Shown here in pieces: positions 1 to 10,948 of a DNA stretch of 64,000 bases (the stretch's first letter is position 1; each line of letters starts with the position of its first letter). The notes beneath the pieces were generated by a model. The model was given only the letters and a program-made list of their open reading frames with translations, did no database searches and was not told where the DNA came from. The stretch lies in the NCBI GenBank assembly GCA_043228905.1, contig JBHGNT010000008.1, positions 16,616,001 through 16,680,000 of the forward strand, given 5' to 3'. The stretch is from Azolla caroliniana (lineage: Eukaryota; Polypodiophyta). The position numbers were made by a program, and so were the translations under genes.

Positions 1-360
1 CAAATCTTTGGAGAATAGAATTAATATAGTTTGATTGTGATAATGAGATAATATGATTTGTTCTATTTTGAGTTACTTTGATGCCTAGAAAATGTGTCAT
101 AGGGCCTAAATCGGTGATAGGAAAGACATATGCGAGTTCCTTCTTTGCAATAGGTAGATAAGATTTAGAATTAGAGATCAAGGGCAAATCATCAACATAG
201 ACACCTATGATAACAAAATTGGATTTGGTTTTTCTAACATTCATATTTGGCTCATTGTTTAGACGATGATATCCAACTTTTATAAGAAAAGAGTGTAGTT
301 TGTGATACCATATGTGTGGAGATTGCTTAAGGCCGTAAATAGATTTACGAATTCAACAAA
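1..360 (-). pseudogene. Ty1/Copia reverse transcriptase fragment
   Basis: Read on the minus strand this stretch encodes a piece of Copia reverse transcriptase. Visible motifs in order are KSIYGLKQSPHIWYHKL (usual family form YGLKQSPRAWY), then VYVDDLPLIS, the YVDD catalytic box carrying two metal-binding Asp residues, then DLGPMTHFLGIKV and SQSNYINSILQRF. A stop codon lies just before the first motif and there is no integrase or RNase H nearby inside the window. It runs off the left edge, so the rest of the element may lie outside. It abuts a LINE tail on the opposite strand, so this is a degraded fragment. The family is certain; activity is excluded. Confidence 0.85.
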
Positions 361-363
361 CAT

Positions 364-1035
364 GTGTTGGATGACTTGGATCTTCAAAAAATTGTGGTTA
401 TTGCAAAAAATTGTTGGATGACTTGGATGCAAGATATAGAAAAATGGTTTGGTAGATGGGATGCGAGACACTTGCTTCATGATACATCATTAGATTCCTC
501 TGTAAATGAGGCCTTTTTGCAACGCCAATGTATCATTACATGGGACAAATGTGGAGGCTCGCGCTTCACACATTATACTACACATGTTGCACCTAACTAC
601 AAAACCATATTCTTTGTGGAACGGGGAAATCATACACATCGATACATGTTAGAGCCCATACCGTTATCTGCCATTCGAACCATTGCTTCCATGCGACTTA
701 GCTCACATGCATTGCGATGTCAAATAGGGCGTTGGGGCACAAGTGATGAGAGTGGTCGGCTATGCACAATTTTCCCTAAACAAGTTCACGAGTCTGAGTA
801 TCACACTTTGATACAATGCTCTGCCTTTGATCATATTCAACCATGCTTTCCACATCTCTTCGACCGAGCCCAATCTTTGCATGAATTCCTCTCACAACCA
901 CAATGTGCACTCTCGATTGCAACATTCATTGGTAAAGTTCTTGAACATCAAGAGTCACTACTCACTTTGACACGTATCACGTGAAATGTAATATTTTTGG
1001 TCTCATAGGTCATATTTGACCTCCGAAGACGATAA
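364..1035 (+). pseudogene. LINE (non-LTR) ORF2 C-terminal fragment with 3' tail
   Basis: A 206-codon open frame (364-984) matches the C-terminal part of plant LINE ORF2 proteins, downstream of the reverse transcriptase. The region MRLSSHALRCQIGRW is followed by a degenerate zinc-finger-like segment, C-TIF-P near residue 134 then HTLIQC, whose second Cys is replaced by Phe. There is no RT domain upstream, as expected for a 5'-truncated LINE. Downstream of the stop is a short tail, tttggtctcataggtc then tttgacctcc, that recurs at about 14,160 and 15,135 inside this window, so all three are 3' ends of one family. A CT microsatellite follows directly. Confidence 0.7.
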
Positions 1036-1036
1036 T

Positions 1037-1040
<4 letters not shown>

Positions 1041-1089
<49 letters not shown>
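1041..1089 (+). repeat. (CT)n microsatellite at LINE 3' end
   Basis: About 24 uninterrupted CT dinucleotides directly follow the LINE 3' tail. The related tails at 14.2 and 15.2 kb also end in CT-rich sequence, so the tract probably grew from the element's own terminal repeat. Confidence 0.9.
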
Positions 1090-1091
<2 letters not shown>

Positions 1092-1147
1092 TGTAAACCC
1101 CTTCGGAGGGGGGGTGGAGACATTCTAGGCTTCACCTCCCCCACCCA

Positions 1148-3325
1148 TTAACACTCAGGTCCATCTTCAAGTTCGATCGGAGGTGGAGGTGGTGTGATAC
1201 GACCCGGGATAGTGCTATCCTGATAGGGTTCTAGAAGAGAACTATGAAATACCGGTTGCATCCATAGTTGCGGAGGTAGATCGAGACAAAAAGCAACATC
1301 ATTAATTTTTCCGATAATACGGAAAGGACCCAATCACCGATAATCCAATTTATCACATCGGCGAGTAGTTTTGATGTGACATCGTAATAGCCATACCCAA
1401 TCTCCAATGTTAAAACTAGATGGAAGTCGATGACGATCCGCATAATCCTTGTGTGTTTGTTGAGTTTGTTGTAAATGAGTAGATAAATCTGTGGGTATCA
1501 TGCGTAACCACTGCAAACGATCCTCTGCACAAGGATTTGTGGGTAACTTCGGAGTTTCGAATACACACCACCAGGGATGATAGCCCGTATAAGCATAAAA
1601 TGGTGTAACCTTAGTCGATGAGTGGACAGAGTTATTATACGCAAATTTGGCGAAGTGGAGAATATCTGCCCAGTCATTTTGGTGATAGCTTAGAAAACAC
1701 CAACGATATTGTTCCAGCGTTTGATATGTTAGTCCTGCTTGTCTGTTTGTTTGTGGGTGGTAGCCGAAGGAGAGGTTTAAAGTGACCTTGAGCATTTTGA
1801 AGAGTTGCTTCTAGAATTTCGAGACGAACTGGGGTCCACAATCACTGATGATACTATCGAGGAGGCCATGATCCTGACATACCTCACGCATGATAGTTTT
1901 GGCGGTTTCTTCACTAGTGATTTCCTTAGTGCATGGTAGGAAATGGGCCATCTTCGTATATCGATCTACTACTGTTAAGATCGCATCGAATCCCTTAGAA
2001 ACTGGAAGATCTTTGATGAAATCTAGAGCAATGGATTGTCGCGGCTTGCTTGGAATTGGTAATGGTTCTAATAAAGTATATGGATGATGTCCTGGCATCT
2101 TTGCTCGGCAACATGTATCACATGTCTGAACATAATCTTCGACAAATCATCGCATATGGGGCCACCAGAATGATCGTTGTAGTAAATCTAACGTTTTAGT
2201 ACTACCAAACTGCACAGCTATATATGTGTGATGACAATTTTGGACTGCACGAAGGTGACAAGAACCATTAGGAACATACAAGAGCTTCTTAAAGAATAAT
2301 AATCCATCATGACATTCGAATTGTCGATAATCTGTACCTAGTTGTTGTGACTGTAAACAAGATGCCCAAGACAAATCAATTTGTGCAAGAATGTCTTGAG
2401 CGAAAGCATCTGTCTTCAAGTCCTCACATATGGTATCGATAATGTGGGAATCCAATGGCATATCGAAAACCAGCGTTGCTTGCAGTTGTGTCGGTCCCAG
2501 GATTACTTGCTTTTGGTTATTGAATGTTGGCTCACTGGGACGCGGTGCTAGATACGAGCGCCGCGATAACACATCTACCTTCCCAAGACGATATGTAATT
2601 TTGAAGTCGAAACGAGTGAGGAATTGGGCCCACCGAGCTTAACGTCGATTTAATACACAAGCATTCTGGAAGTAGGCAAGATTTTTGTAACTTGATGAGA
2701 AGATCCCTCTAGAAAATGCCTCCATTGCATAAAAGAGTTCACTATTGCTAATAGCTCTATATCGTGAATTTCATAGGTGATTTCAGCAGCGTGAAACTTG
2801 CGTGAGTGGAAAGCCACAGGATGTAGCTTTTCATCATCGCCTTGTGAAAGAATGCTACCCAAGGCGAAATCCAACGCGTCTGCCTCAATGATGAAAGGTT
2901 TTGCTGGATCAACATGATCTAGAATAGGAGTTGATGTGAATGCCTTCTTAAGACTCTCAAAAGCCATGTCCGCTTCTTTAGACCAAACAAACGATTGCCC
3001 CTTCTTGGTAAGCTGGGTGAGAGGCAGAATAAGCTTTGAGTAATCCTATATAAACTTGCAGTAAAAATTGGCAAAGCCTAAAAAGCATTGCACATCTCAC
3101 AAAAAATGTGGAGTCTACCACTCTATCACAATTTTGACCTTAGTTGGATCCATAGAGATGCCTTCCGAAGAGATGACATAGCCCAGAAATTCCACCTAGT
3201 TGCACTTGAAAGTACATTTTTCTAGTTTTGTATAAAGACCATGTTCTCGAAGCCGTTTTAGTACTAACAGTACAGGAGAATCATGCTCCTCTTGGGTCTT
3301 CGAATAAACCAGTAGATCATCTATT
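1148..3325 (-). pseudogene. Gypsy-1 pol, C-terminal half (RT end, RNase H, integrase)
   Basis: Minus-strand reading gives, from right to left, the RT tail (YLDDLLVYSKTQEEHDS near 3290, then FLGYVISSEGISMDPTK), RNase H at 2967-2650 ([18 protein letters not shown], then [10 protein letters not shown]), the integrase zinc-binding region at 2572-2147 (HHTYIAVQ, FWWPHMR), the integrase core at 2098-1334 (ALDFIKDLPVSKGFDAIL, SDCGPQFVSKF, FGYHPQTNRQAG, where the catalytic Glu seat is disturbed) and the post-core GPFRI segment at 1333-1148. Frames change several times. The chromodomain expected next is missing, which marks the truncation. Confidence 0.85.
3236..3321 (+). repeat. 86-bp direct repeat, left copy
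   Basis: This piece of Gypsy-1 RT (the antisense of the YLDDLLVYS-KTQEEHDS region) is repeated at 4535-4620 in the same orientation with about three base differences. The two copies bracket a 1.2 kb foreign insert. The duplication is far longer than the 4-6 bp target duplications made by LTR elements. Confidence 0.85.
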
Positions 3326-4531
3326 TGTGAGTTCTAGACCGTGAGGTCAATACAAGGAGTGCGAACGGTATACAATCGGTGGGTGAATGTGAGATTAAGA
3401 GTGAGAATTATAGAGAGAGAGAGATGTACAAAGTTTAGAGAGAGAGAAATAGACTAAAAACTAATTCATATTAAGAAACTTAAAAAGTAATACAAAGAAA
3501 TGGTCGATGTGGCAAATTAGTTTCGCTCCTAAGGAGCTCATCAGTGCACATGACCATATAGAATTGGAGGGGTTTATATAGGGAACATAAGGGATGAGAG
3601 AGAGAGAGAGAGAGAGAGAGTGTGTGTGTGTGTGTGTGTGTGTGTTCAAATTTGATTATGGGGTTTGATATATTTGGTGTGGGATAGAAGATTTTATGGG
3701 CTTATTTGAAAAACATGTAGGGGAGTGTGAGAGAGAAAGAGAGAGGAAGGGTAGGAGAGAAGTGTGCGAGGTGGGAGTTAGGGATGGTGAAGCATGTTAG
3801 ATTGTATGGAGATCTTTGAAAAAAGGAGGGGGGTAGGAAGATAAATTGAGAAGAATTGGAGGGTAGATTGGAAATTAAAGTGGAGGAGGAAAGGGTAGAC
3901 TGAGATTAAGAAGAATGAAAGGGGGAGGGGTACGAGAAAATTACTAAAAGAGGGAGGGGTATGGATGTAATTCTAGAAAAAAGGAAAGGGGAAAGGGGAA
4001 AGGGGAAAGGGGAAAGGGGTAGATTGAAATTAGTGAACGAGATAGGGGTAGAGTAAATTGACAAAGTGGGAATGAAGTGAAAATATCACCAAGAACGATT
4101 CAAGTGCACCCAAATCGTTTCATATACTTGGCGTGAGTTAGGGAAGGGTAGGGGTAAAGTTAGAGTGGCAAGGAAAAAGTAAAGGGAGGGGTAGAAAATC
4201 AAATTAGGAAAAAATAGGGGGGAGGTGATGGTTAGAAGAAAAATTTGGAAACAATAAAAGGTGAGGGGAGGGATGTGATTAGAAAATAGGAAAAAAGAGA
4301 ATGAGGGGAAGATGCTAAAAATTAAGAGGTGAGGGGTAGAATTGGAAAATAGGAGAAACTGAATTAGGGGAGGATGCTAAAAGTTAAAATGTGAGGGGTA
4401 GAGTTAAAGATAAGGAAAAGTAAGGGGGAGGGTATAGTGAAAATATTGAAAAGTTAGGGAAGGGGTAAAGTTGAAAATAGGTAAGGGTATGATGAGAATT
4501 AGGTAAAAATAAAAGAGGGGTAAAGTTAACA
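3326..4531 (-). repeat. Solo-LTR-like insert, purine-rich on the plus strand
   Basis: The segment interrupting Gypsy-1 reads on the minus strand from TGTTAAC to CTCACA, the TG...CA ends of an LTR. It contains a TATA-like box, TATATAAACC, on the minus strand near 3575-3585, a GA tract followed by a GT tract at 3597-3645, and about 800 bp of purine-rich, GGGG-rich plus strand at 3700-4520. No open reading frame of known type is present. The ends and TATA box suggest a solo LTR, but no short target duplication is visible because the flanks are the 86-bp repeat. Confidence 0.45.
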
Positions 4532-4534
4532 TAG

Positions 4535-4620
4535 AGACCATGTTCTCGAAGCCATTTTAGTACTAACAGTACATGAGAATCATGCTCTTCTTGGGTCTTC
4601 GAATAAACCAGTAGATCATC
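4535..4620 (+). repeat. 86-bp direct repeat, right copy
   Basis: Second copy of the 3236-3321 segment. After it the Gypsy-1 reading frame continues toward the RT fingers, so this copy is the one contiguous with the upstream coding part. The differences are scattered single bases. Confidence 0.85.
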
Positions 4621-5780
4621 CAAATAGATGATCAAACAAACATCCAAGAGATCTCAGAATATATCATTTGCCATGTGTTGGAAGACTGCTAGTGCATTAG
4701 TGAGACAGAATGGCCTGATCGTACACTCGAAGTGCCCATATCTAGTGTGAAACGGGGTCTTCCATTCATCTCCTGGTCGGATCCGTACAAGGTTATATGC
4801 TCCTTGTAAGTCGATCTTTGTGAAGAACCTTGCACCATTGATCCATTCTAAAATACTTGAGATAAGGGGAAGTGCATACCTATTCCTGATGATGACCTTA
4901 TTCAAGCCATAGTAATCTACGACAAGACGAAGTGATCCATCCTTTTTCTTAACAAAGAAAATGGGTGCGCTGGCTGGAGATTTCGAATGTCGAATAAAAC
5001 CGTTTGCCAAATTCTCCTCTATATAGGCTCGAAGGACTTCTAGCTAGGTTGGTAACAAGTTGTGAATCGGACCCCAGGGTGGCTCTTTTCCCGGTTGTAA
5101 ATCAATGGGGAAATCATACGGTCGGTGGTGAGGAAGCGTATTGGTTTATACCTTATCAAACACATTGGCATAATGACAATACTTCTCTGGAAATTGAACT
5201 GTGGATTCCTCTTTAGTGGTGTCAGAAGGTTTTACTGATATTGCGAAGGCAAACATTGCTTCCTTGCGTCCTTCCTCACACAATTGACGTAGCGAAATGG
5301 TTGCAATCCTATGAGTAGATCCTCGGATTGCTCTTGTTCTCCAATCTATGTCTGGGTTATGTAATTGGAACCATGGTAACCCCAAGACAATTGGATGGTC
5401 TGGACTACTAATTATATTAAATGATACTACACACACCAAATTATCTAGGACAACCTGAATTGGCCCTGACTCCTCTACAATTTTTCTGGAAGCAATGGGA
5501 CGACCATCAATAACTACTACAGATGCTAGGCAACAAAGTTTTCTTAGGGATATCTGATGAGCTTGGGCAAAATTCCTAACCATAAAGCAAGAGTTGGCTC
5601 CGGAATCTAAGAGTGCTAAGACATGTACTAGAGGAATACTTTTAGTACTAACCATTACTTGAGCTAAGAACACATTGCTAACTTTCTTAGAGGAAATGGA
5701 ACCACTAATGGGCCGCACAAATCTAGGGATGTCCAACCAAACGGCTCCTATTTTGGTTGGGCTTAATCGTTTAACTCTTC
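4621..5780 (-). pseudogene. Gypsy-1 pol, protease and N-terminal reverse transcriptase
   Basis: Minus-strand frames encode an aspartic protease (ALLDSGANSCFM near 5600, keeping the D-S-G triad; then PIVLGLPWFQLHNPDIDWR) followed by the RT fingers and palm ([63 protein letters not shown]). The YLDD box follows at about 4615 in the right-hand copy of the 86-bp repeat. Stops separate protease from RT. The motifs match the corresponding part of Gypsy-2 at 28.2-29.2 kb nearly residue by residue. Confidence 0.85.
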
Positions 5781-6897
5781 TTCTAGTTGACTAAGGATTT
5801 CAAATTTGTTTGGAAGGCTTGCGCTATTAGTACCATTAGGACTATCAGATATTCCAACTGAAATAGACTCGGGTTTAGTACAGTTAGAACTAGCGACTAT
5901 TTGGTTTACCTGTCTTCTTGGCCATGTGGACAGTTCACCACAATATGCCCTAGTCTACCGCAATAGAGACATAGTCAATTTGCTTGGCATCGCTACTTTT
6001 CCTCTTCCGATAATGGTCCGTGACAACGTGTGGTGTCGATTTACATCGGAGTTAAAGTATTTGCTAGAGACACATTATATGACTCCCTTGGAAAAGCTTT
6101 CGCTACAAGTGAGGCATAGGTGAGCTCTGATCTTGTCCTTGGTATCTGGAACTGATGTTTCGAACATCGTTCGAAAAGGCAGTTATTGCATCGCACCACA
6201 CGACTAGTTGCTTTTATCAAAGACTTTGGCTCTTCGGGGAAAAGTAAGAGTAAATATTTGACATCATTACGTAGACCAAAACAAAATTGCTCCATTAATG
6301 CCTGGTCATCCCGGGGAATATTGGTGGCGACCAAATGGAAATCCACAGCATAAGCTGAGGCCGGGCGCTCACCTTGGCGCAATATTCAGATTTTGTTGAT
6401 TGTCGTCCTAACATTGTCAGTATCTCCAAAATAGGCTCTAAACTTGCTAATAAACTCTTCGAAATTATTTAACAAGGGAGAGTTTTTTCTAACAGGGGGT
6501 TGAACAATGCCAAGGCCGTGCTACTAAGTAGCATGCCTACTAGTCCACTCGGCATCAGTGGGATATCAAGAAGGATACATTTGAATCACTAAGCGTACTT
6601 GATTAAGAAAACCTCTGAACTGTGATCGGGTCCCATCAAATTTCATAGGAAGTACGATCTTGGGTTCTTTGTGAGTCCCTTGAACGCTTGATCCTTGTTG
6701 TTCTAGTGATACAATAGTCGCTTCAAGTTGTTGTACACGTAACGTCAGCTAACCGTGTTGTTGTTGTTTTTCTAAAGCTATTTGTTGAAGATCCCCCAAC
6801 AGACGGTGATTTACTTGTTCTAGTGCTACACACTTCTCTTTTAAGCACTGAACCTCCAAGAAAACATATTGGTATTCTTGAGCGTTAACAATTGTCA
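5780..6897 (-). pseudogene. Gypsy-1 gag
   Basis: The start codon at 6897 opens a frame beginning MTIVNAQEYQYVF, matching the Gypsy-2 gag start MATISAQEYQSVF. A coiled-coil-like heptad region rich in Leu and Gln follows (LEQVNHRLLGDLQQIALEKQ), then the capsid-like segment around 6382-6041 (MRQGERPASAYAVDFHLVA). A zinc-knuckle region lies near 5940-5990 but is frame-broken. Several in-frame stops are present, so only the homology identifies it. Confidence 0.75.
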
Positions 6898-6956
6898 TTT
6901 TACCATGGAGGATAAGAGGATTAGTATGAAAGGAAGGAGGGGTAAGAAGATGAGGG

Positions 6957-6968
6957 AAATCGGTTCAA
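6957..6968 (-). promoter_or_regulatory. Gypsy-1 primer-binding site (self-priming type)
   Basis: Two bases inside the LTR end the minus strand reads TTGAACCGATTT. It does not begin with the TGG expected for tRNA priming. It pairs imperfectly (9 of 12, including a perfect GGTTCAA block) with ATATTGGTTCAA in the predicted mRNA start of the same element's LTR near 7170-7190. See the Gypsy-2 site for the clean version. Confidence 0.5.
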
Positions 6969-6970
6969 AC

Positions 6971-7395
6971 TGTCGGGAACAGTACTAAGACAAAGAGGGA
7001 ATTAGTACTAAAAGATGCGAATTAGTACTAAGAGAGTGAAGAGGGTGTAAAACTCACGAGAGAGAGAGACAGAGACAGAGACAGAGAAAGAGAGAGAATG
7101 ATGATAACAAAAGATATATTATATTATTTGAAGAGTAAGTACAAGAATAGCTATGAGGCTTAAGACTGGCGTTGAACCAATATGGTTCAAAATAATACCT
7201 TGTGCCTACTTTTATAGTGTTTTCAGGAGTACTCCTGAAGTTTCTAGAATGTTCTAGAGAAATTTGGAAATATACATCAATTCTCTATAGCGAAATAATA
7301 AATGAAAATAATATTTTTTGTATTATAATATATAGTCTAATGGCAAGGGTTAGACCCATGTAACATAAGGTCATGGGTTCGAATCTTGTGTGACA
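6971..7395 (-). repeat. Gypsy-1 5' LTR
   Basis: On the minus strand the LTR runs from TGTCACACAAG at 7395 to CCCGACA at 6971. It aligns with the Gypsy-2 LTRs over its length: tRNA-like antisense module at the start, AT-rich U3, TATAAAAG box near 7215, a palindromic GAACCATATTGGTTC at the presumed transcription start, a CT/GA tract and repeated TTAGTACTAAT-type motifs. It is the only LTR found for this element. Confidence 0.85.
7331..7388 (+). repeat. tRNA-like A/B-box module in Gypsy-1 LTR (antisense)
   Basis: Plus strand shows an A-box-like TCTAATGGCAAGGG followed about 35 bp later by a perfect B-box-like GGGTTCGAATC. The module lies at the very start of the LTR and on the opposite strand. 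Equivalent modules occur in the other LTRs of the window. Confidence 0.55.
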
Positions 7396-8165
7396 CACCC
7401 TGAAGTGTCGACCTATATTCACTAATACTCAACTTTTTGCAAATCACTTCTAATTTAAACTCGCATGACTTTGCGAATATTCTACCTCAGTCTAGGTCTA
7501 ATATGTGGATGGACTCTTACTATTTAATCCATATGTATCATTGCCTTTTAGGCATCCTAGGTTTGAAATTTTGAGCTTCTCTCAGGTATCTTTCATCACA
7601 ATCTTAGATAAAATAGGTCTTTCTCCGTGTAGAGCTACGTATCAGGGGTGATAGCGCAATTGGCTAGTGTGTAGGTCTCATAACTCTTGAGATGTCCTGA
7701 GGTCGAGAGTTGAAGCCTCTGTTACCCCATCCATCAAATCATGATCTCTCCAATCATTACTTTATATCATGTCAATTTCTGTTCTTCCCTAATTTTCTTC
7801 AATGTCATGGGAACACAACACATGCTACATGGAATTTTATCCACCCTATGAGTATATCTATATTCACTACCACAACTCCTATTGCAAACCATTCCAAATT
7901 TAAGCTCGCATGACAATGTGAATATTTGCAGTCGCAATATGACTATCATGAGGGTGGTCTTTTACTTAAGCAATGTATTGCTATCATTGGTGTAAAGGCA
8001 TTGTAAGTTTGAAATTTCAAGATGGTCTCACCTATTATCTATTATCATAAGTATAAGGTAAAATTAGGAGTATCCTAGATCTACACATTAGAGTTGATGA
8101 CGCAAGTTCCTTGCGCATAGTTCTTATAACCTTGATGTATCCTCACGTGGAGAATTCAAGCCCCT
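7396..8165 (+). repeat. Tandem two-copy repeat, about 445-bp unit
   Basis: Two diverged direct copies lie head to tail. Anchors seen in both: tatattcact (7411 and 7858), the block around ctcgcatgac (about 7458 and 7904), tttgaaat (7562 and 8008), and a tRNA-Met-like segment at the end of each (7645-7729 and about 8092-8165). Spacing of the anchors is about 445 bp. The unit has no coding capacity. A tRNA-derived head in a short repeated unit suggests a SINE-like or tRNA-pseudogene-derived repeat. Confidence 0.65.
7645..7729 (+). tRNA. Elongator tRNA-Met(CAU)-like sequence with intron, probably a pseudogene
   Basis: The sequence folds as a tRNA: acceptor GGGGTGA (7645-7651) pairs with TTACCCC (7722-7728) and is followed by discriminator A. 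The D-arm core TAGCGCAATTGGCTA is a good A box, and the anticodon loop TCTCATAA contains CAT. About eleven extra bases after the anticodon sit where plant elongator tRNA-Met genes carry their intron. The T loop reads TTGAAGC instead of TTCGAGC, which damages the B box, so efficient Pol III transcription is doubtful. The degenerate relative 445 bp downstream supports a tRNA-derived repeat over a functional gene. Confidence 0.5.
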
Positions 8166-9370
8166 CTCAAACTAAATTATCAAAAATTTCAATTGAAAGG
8201 TCACCTTAAAATCCAATTCTATGAATTTACACTGAGTTATACTGGCTTAATCCCATAAAACCAAAATTTGTGATTGAAGTGACCAAAACTTAATCTTAAA
8301 ACCAAAACATTTGATCACACACCAAATTTTACCATTGGGATGCCATTTTGAAGCCAAAATCCATGGATTTGCGGATTCACAAACAATTTGCGGCCAAAAT
8401 GTCATTTTAAACGAAATCTCACATAATACTTTGCTATTAAAATGTTATCTTAAACCAAATTTCATGATTTTACATTAAATTTTGTTAGCAATATGCAATC
8501 ACAACTAAATCTCCTCAATCTCACCAAATTCAAAAATACTCAAACCAAAATTAATTATCGAAATGTAATAATTACATGTTAATTTTGATCCGTCTACAAA
8601 AAGTGTAATTCCAAAAATATCCACAAAATCAAATATATCTATCGACTCAACAAAATATCTAATAATGCACAAGGTAACCCCATATCCTAATGATGAAGAC
8701 GATTGATCAACCTAATGAACAAAAGAAAGACAACATTGTTAGGTACAAAGGACCCAAAGAATCGCTTAAGTAAAGAAATTTGTGTTTGAAGGGCATTCTG
8801 GTAAATAGGGCTTGTAGATTTGAGTGTATAATTACTTTGTAAAGTGTATTTTTTTGGACATAGGGGTAGTTTGATCAATTTGGAACTTCCAGGGGCATTC
8901 TGGTAAATAGACGAACTTCCAGGGGTATCCTGGTACTTTTCCCTATTCTAAAACCATATCATTTTTCATGTGTTAGTATTATAGCTTTTGTAGGTTTCAA
9001 AATATCCCAAGGAATGGAAATAATTTTTAGATTTTTTTCAACAGCGTGACACACGCTAAGGATTATACATCACCATCTTACATTTAGATTTTCACATGCA
9101 TATTAGGTATACAAAGGAACCATATACGTTATGTCTCGTTATCCATAGTTTATTGGGATTCTCTCTATTTTAAATGTTAATACAGAAAGAAAGGTTTGCA
9201 ACGTGTTGTATTATTTAACATTCAACGATAAAATTTATCTACTTAGGTCATGGTAGTCTTTTTTTTTTCCAAAAAAAAACTACTTCCATTAGTTAAGGCA
9301 ATGTACATATGATAATATACAACTCATATCTTACCGGCCAACTTACATGTCAAAAGGAAAACAATATGAG
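8166..9370. other. AT-rich intergenic DNA, no gene recognised
   Basis: No coding similarity or element ends are seen. The only structure is a short repeated phrase, ggggcattctggtaaatag with the variant ggggtatcctggtac, occurring three times between 8788 and 8940, and homopolymer T/A runs near 9255-9285. Confidence 0.6.
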
Positions 9371-10450
9371 TCTTAGAAATTACTCTTGCATTGTGGACTC
9401 ATTCAAGTGTAACACCGTTGACAACTTTGTATCATTCTAAATGTTACATGAATAGAAGTAAATTGGTTGTCCTTGTTTATTGTTTCCCGAAAAATTATAA
9501 TAAGATTATTGATGTGCCATTGAAGGAATCAACAAGGCACACTTGCATGCAAGCAAAGCAACCAATGCTCTTTGAAAAGAAAGCACGCCTCACATTACAT
9601 TGTTTGACCCTTTCTATGCAACACTATTCTTGAGAGTATTGAAACCAACTATCTCAGTAGACATCATCCCTACAAGGAAATGAATGTCCTATAAGAAAGA
9701 ATATGATGTTTTAAAATGCTTTACAAGAATTCACAAACATGTTGTCATCTCATTTAGAATGAAAATAATTTTGATTTATGTAAATGGCATCAATTATGTC
9801 TTTCAAACAAAGGAATTAATCACAAGAGATGCAATAACAATGTGCCTTCAAATGCCAAACATTGCAATGTACGAGATTACAACCCTTTCTATGCAACACT
9901 GCTCATGAGAGTATTGAAACCAACTATCTCAATAGACATTACCCGACAAGGAAATGAATATCCTATAAGAAAAATATGCATTTTAGCAATCATCATGAGA
10001 GGGACACCTTCACTTCTCTCTATTCTTGGGTTAGCATAGTGTATTCTTTCTTGCGATCTGGTCCCATGGCATGGAACTATTTTTGCCAAATCAACCAAAA
10101 GGAACCAAACTTTAAAGCACGCTTCCATCATGTCAAGATGATAAATCATTTGACTATTTCTCCACGAAGAGTAAGGAACTTTTCACTTCGTTATTTTCAC
10201 AACGTACACCTCACAAGACTTATCCACATCTTGCGCATCAATGGTTTACAACTTCATTTATATTAGGTTAACAATAAAAGACATCTTCAAAATACGACAA
10301 ATTCAAATTGAGATTAATTTGTCATTTATATGCAAAATCCTACAATGCATTACATCTGGTTGGAAGATCAATTAGAAGCTATTATGAGTATTTTCGAGCT
10401 TGGAAAACTATTAGTATGCCTCAAAATGCACAGAAAAATTTGGATTTTGA
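9371..10450 (+). repeat. Degenerate repeat region of unknown origin with internal duplication
   Basis: A roughly 105-bp block at 9610-9715 (ccctttctatgcaacact, then agtattgaaaccaactatct and acaaggaaatgaat) recurs at 9884-9990, 274 bp downstream, at about 85 percent identity. Short open frames exist in several registers; in one, both blocks give a peptide like NPFYATL-RVLKPTIS-DI, but frames break repeatedly. The layout suggests an old transposon-derived sequence. I do not recognise the family. Confidence 0.4.
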
Positions 10451-10948
10451 AAGAGACTTTCTAAAACTGTAATGTTGATGAAGCGCTTAGAGTATTAGTC
10501 GAACATTCTACTGCAAATGTTACTAAATGTTCATTTACCGCAAGGTCTCCCATTGATGAAAAATACTTCAGGTAAAGCATTGAAAAGTGTTTGGCACTAA
10601 ACACAAGGGTCATGTTAGATAACATGTCAAAACAAACCTTCATTTCACAATTACTTCTTGCGTAGAAGATTTGAGGCACCAATTAATTTACGAATAATGT
10701 ACAACGCAGAAATATCCATTTGTCTGGAATATGATTGTATCAATAAAAACACCGATTCAAAGAGAGATGTTGCTATATACAAAGAATAATACAAATTTTC
10801 GGATTTCAATCCATAAGCAATCCTTAAAAGGAAACACCCCTGAAATCTCAGAGCCCATCCAATAGATTCCGCTTCATCATGTTGTTGCGTCATTCTTAAG
10901 TTCTACTCCGAAATAAATAAGTAAAGATGGGCTTTAGCAGTCATATCA

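Larger units (their letters stand above)
1143..7395 (-). mobile_element. Gypsy-1: truncated chromovirus-type Ty3/Gypsy element
   Basis: On the minus strand the order is 5' LTR (7395-6971), leader, gag (from 6897), protease, reverse transcriptase, RNase H, integrase, ending at about 1143 just before the place where the sister element Gypsy-2 has its chromodomain. No 3' LTR is seen. Without the 1.2 kb insert at 3322-4534 the body is about 5 kb, normal for a chromovirus. Protein similarity to Gypsy-2 is high throughout, so the two are one family. The coding region carries many stops and frameshifts and is dead. The truncation point borders G-rich sequence and the LINE tail. Confidence 0.85.

Noticed and set aside
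10461-10893. Two minus-strand ORFs downstream of the USP gene as extra exons
   Set aside because: The USP C-terminus and stop are complete at 10949, and these frames lack any similarity or splice sites in phase.
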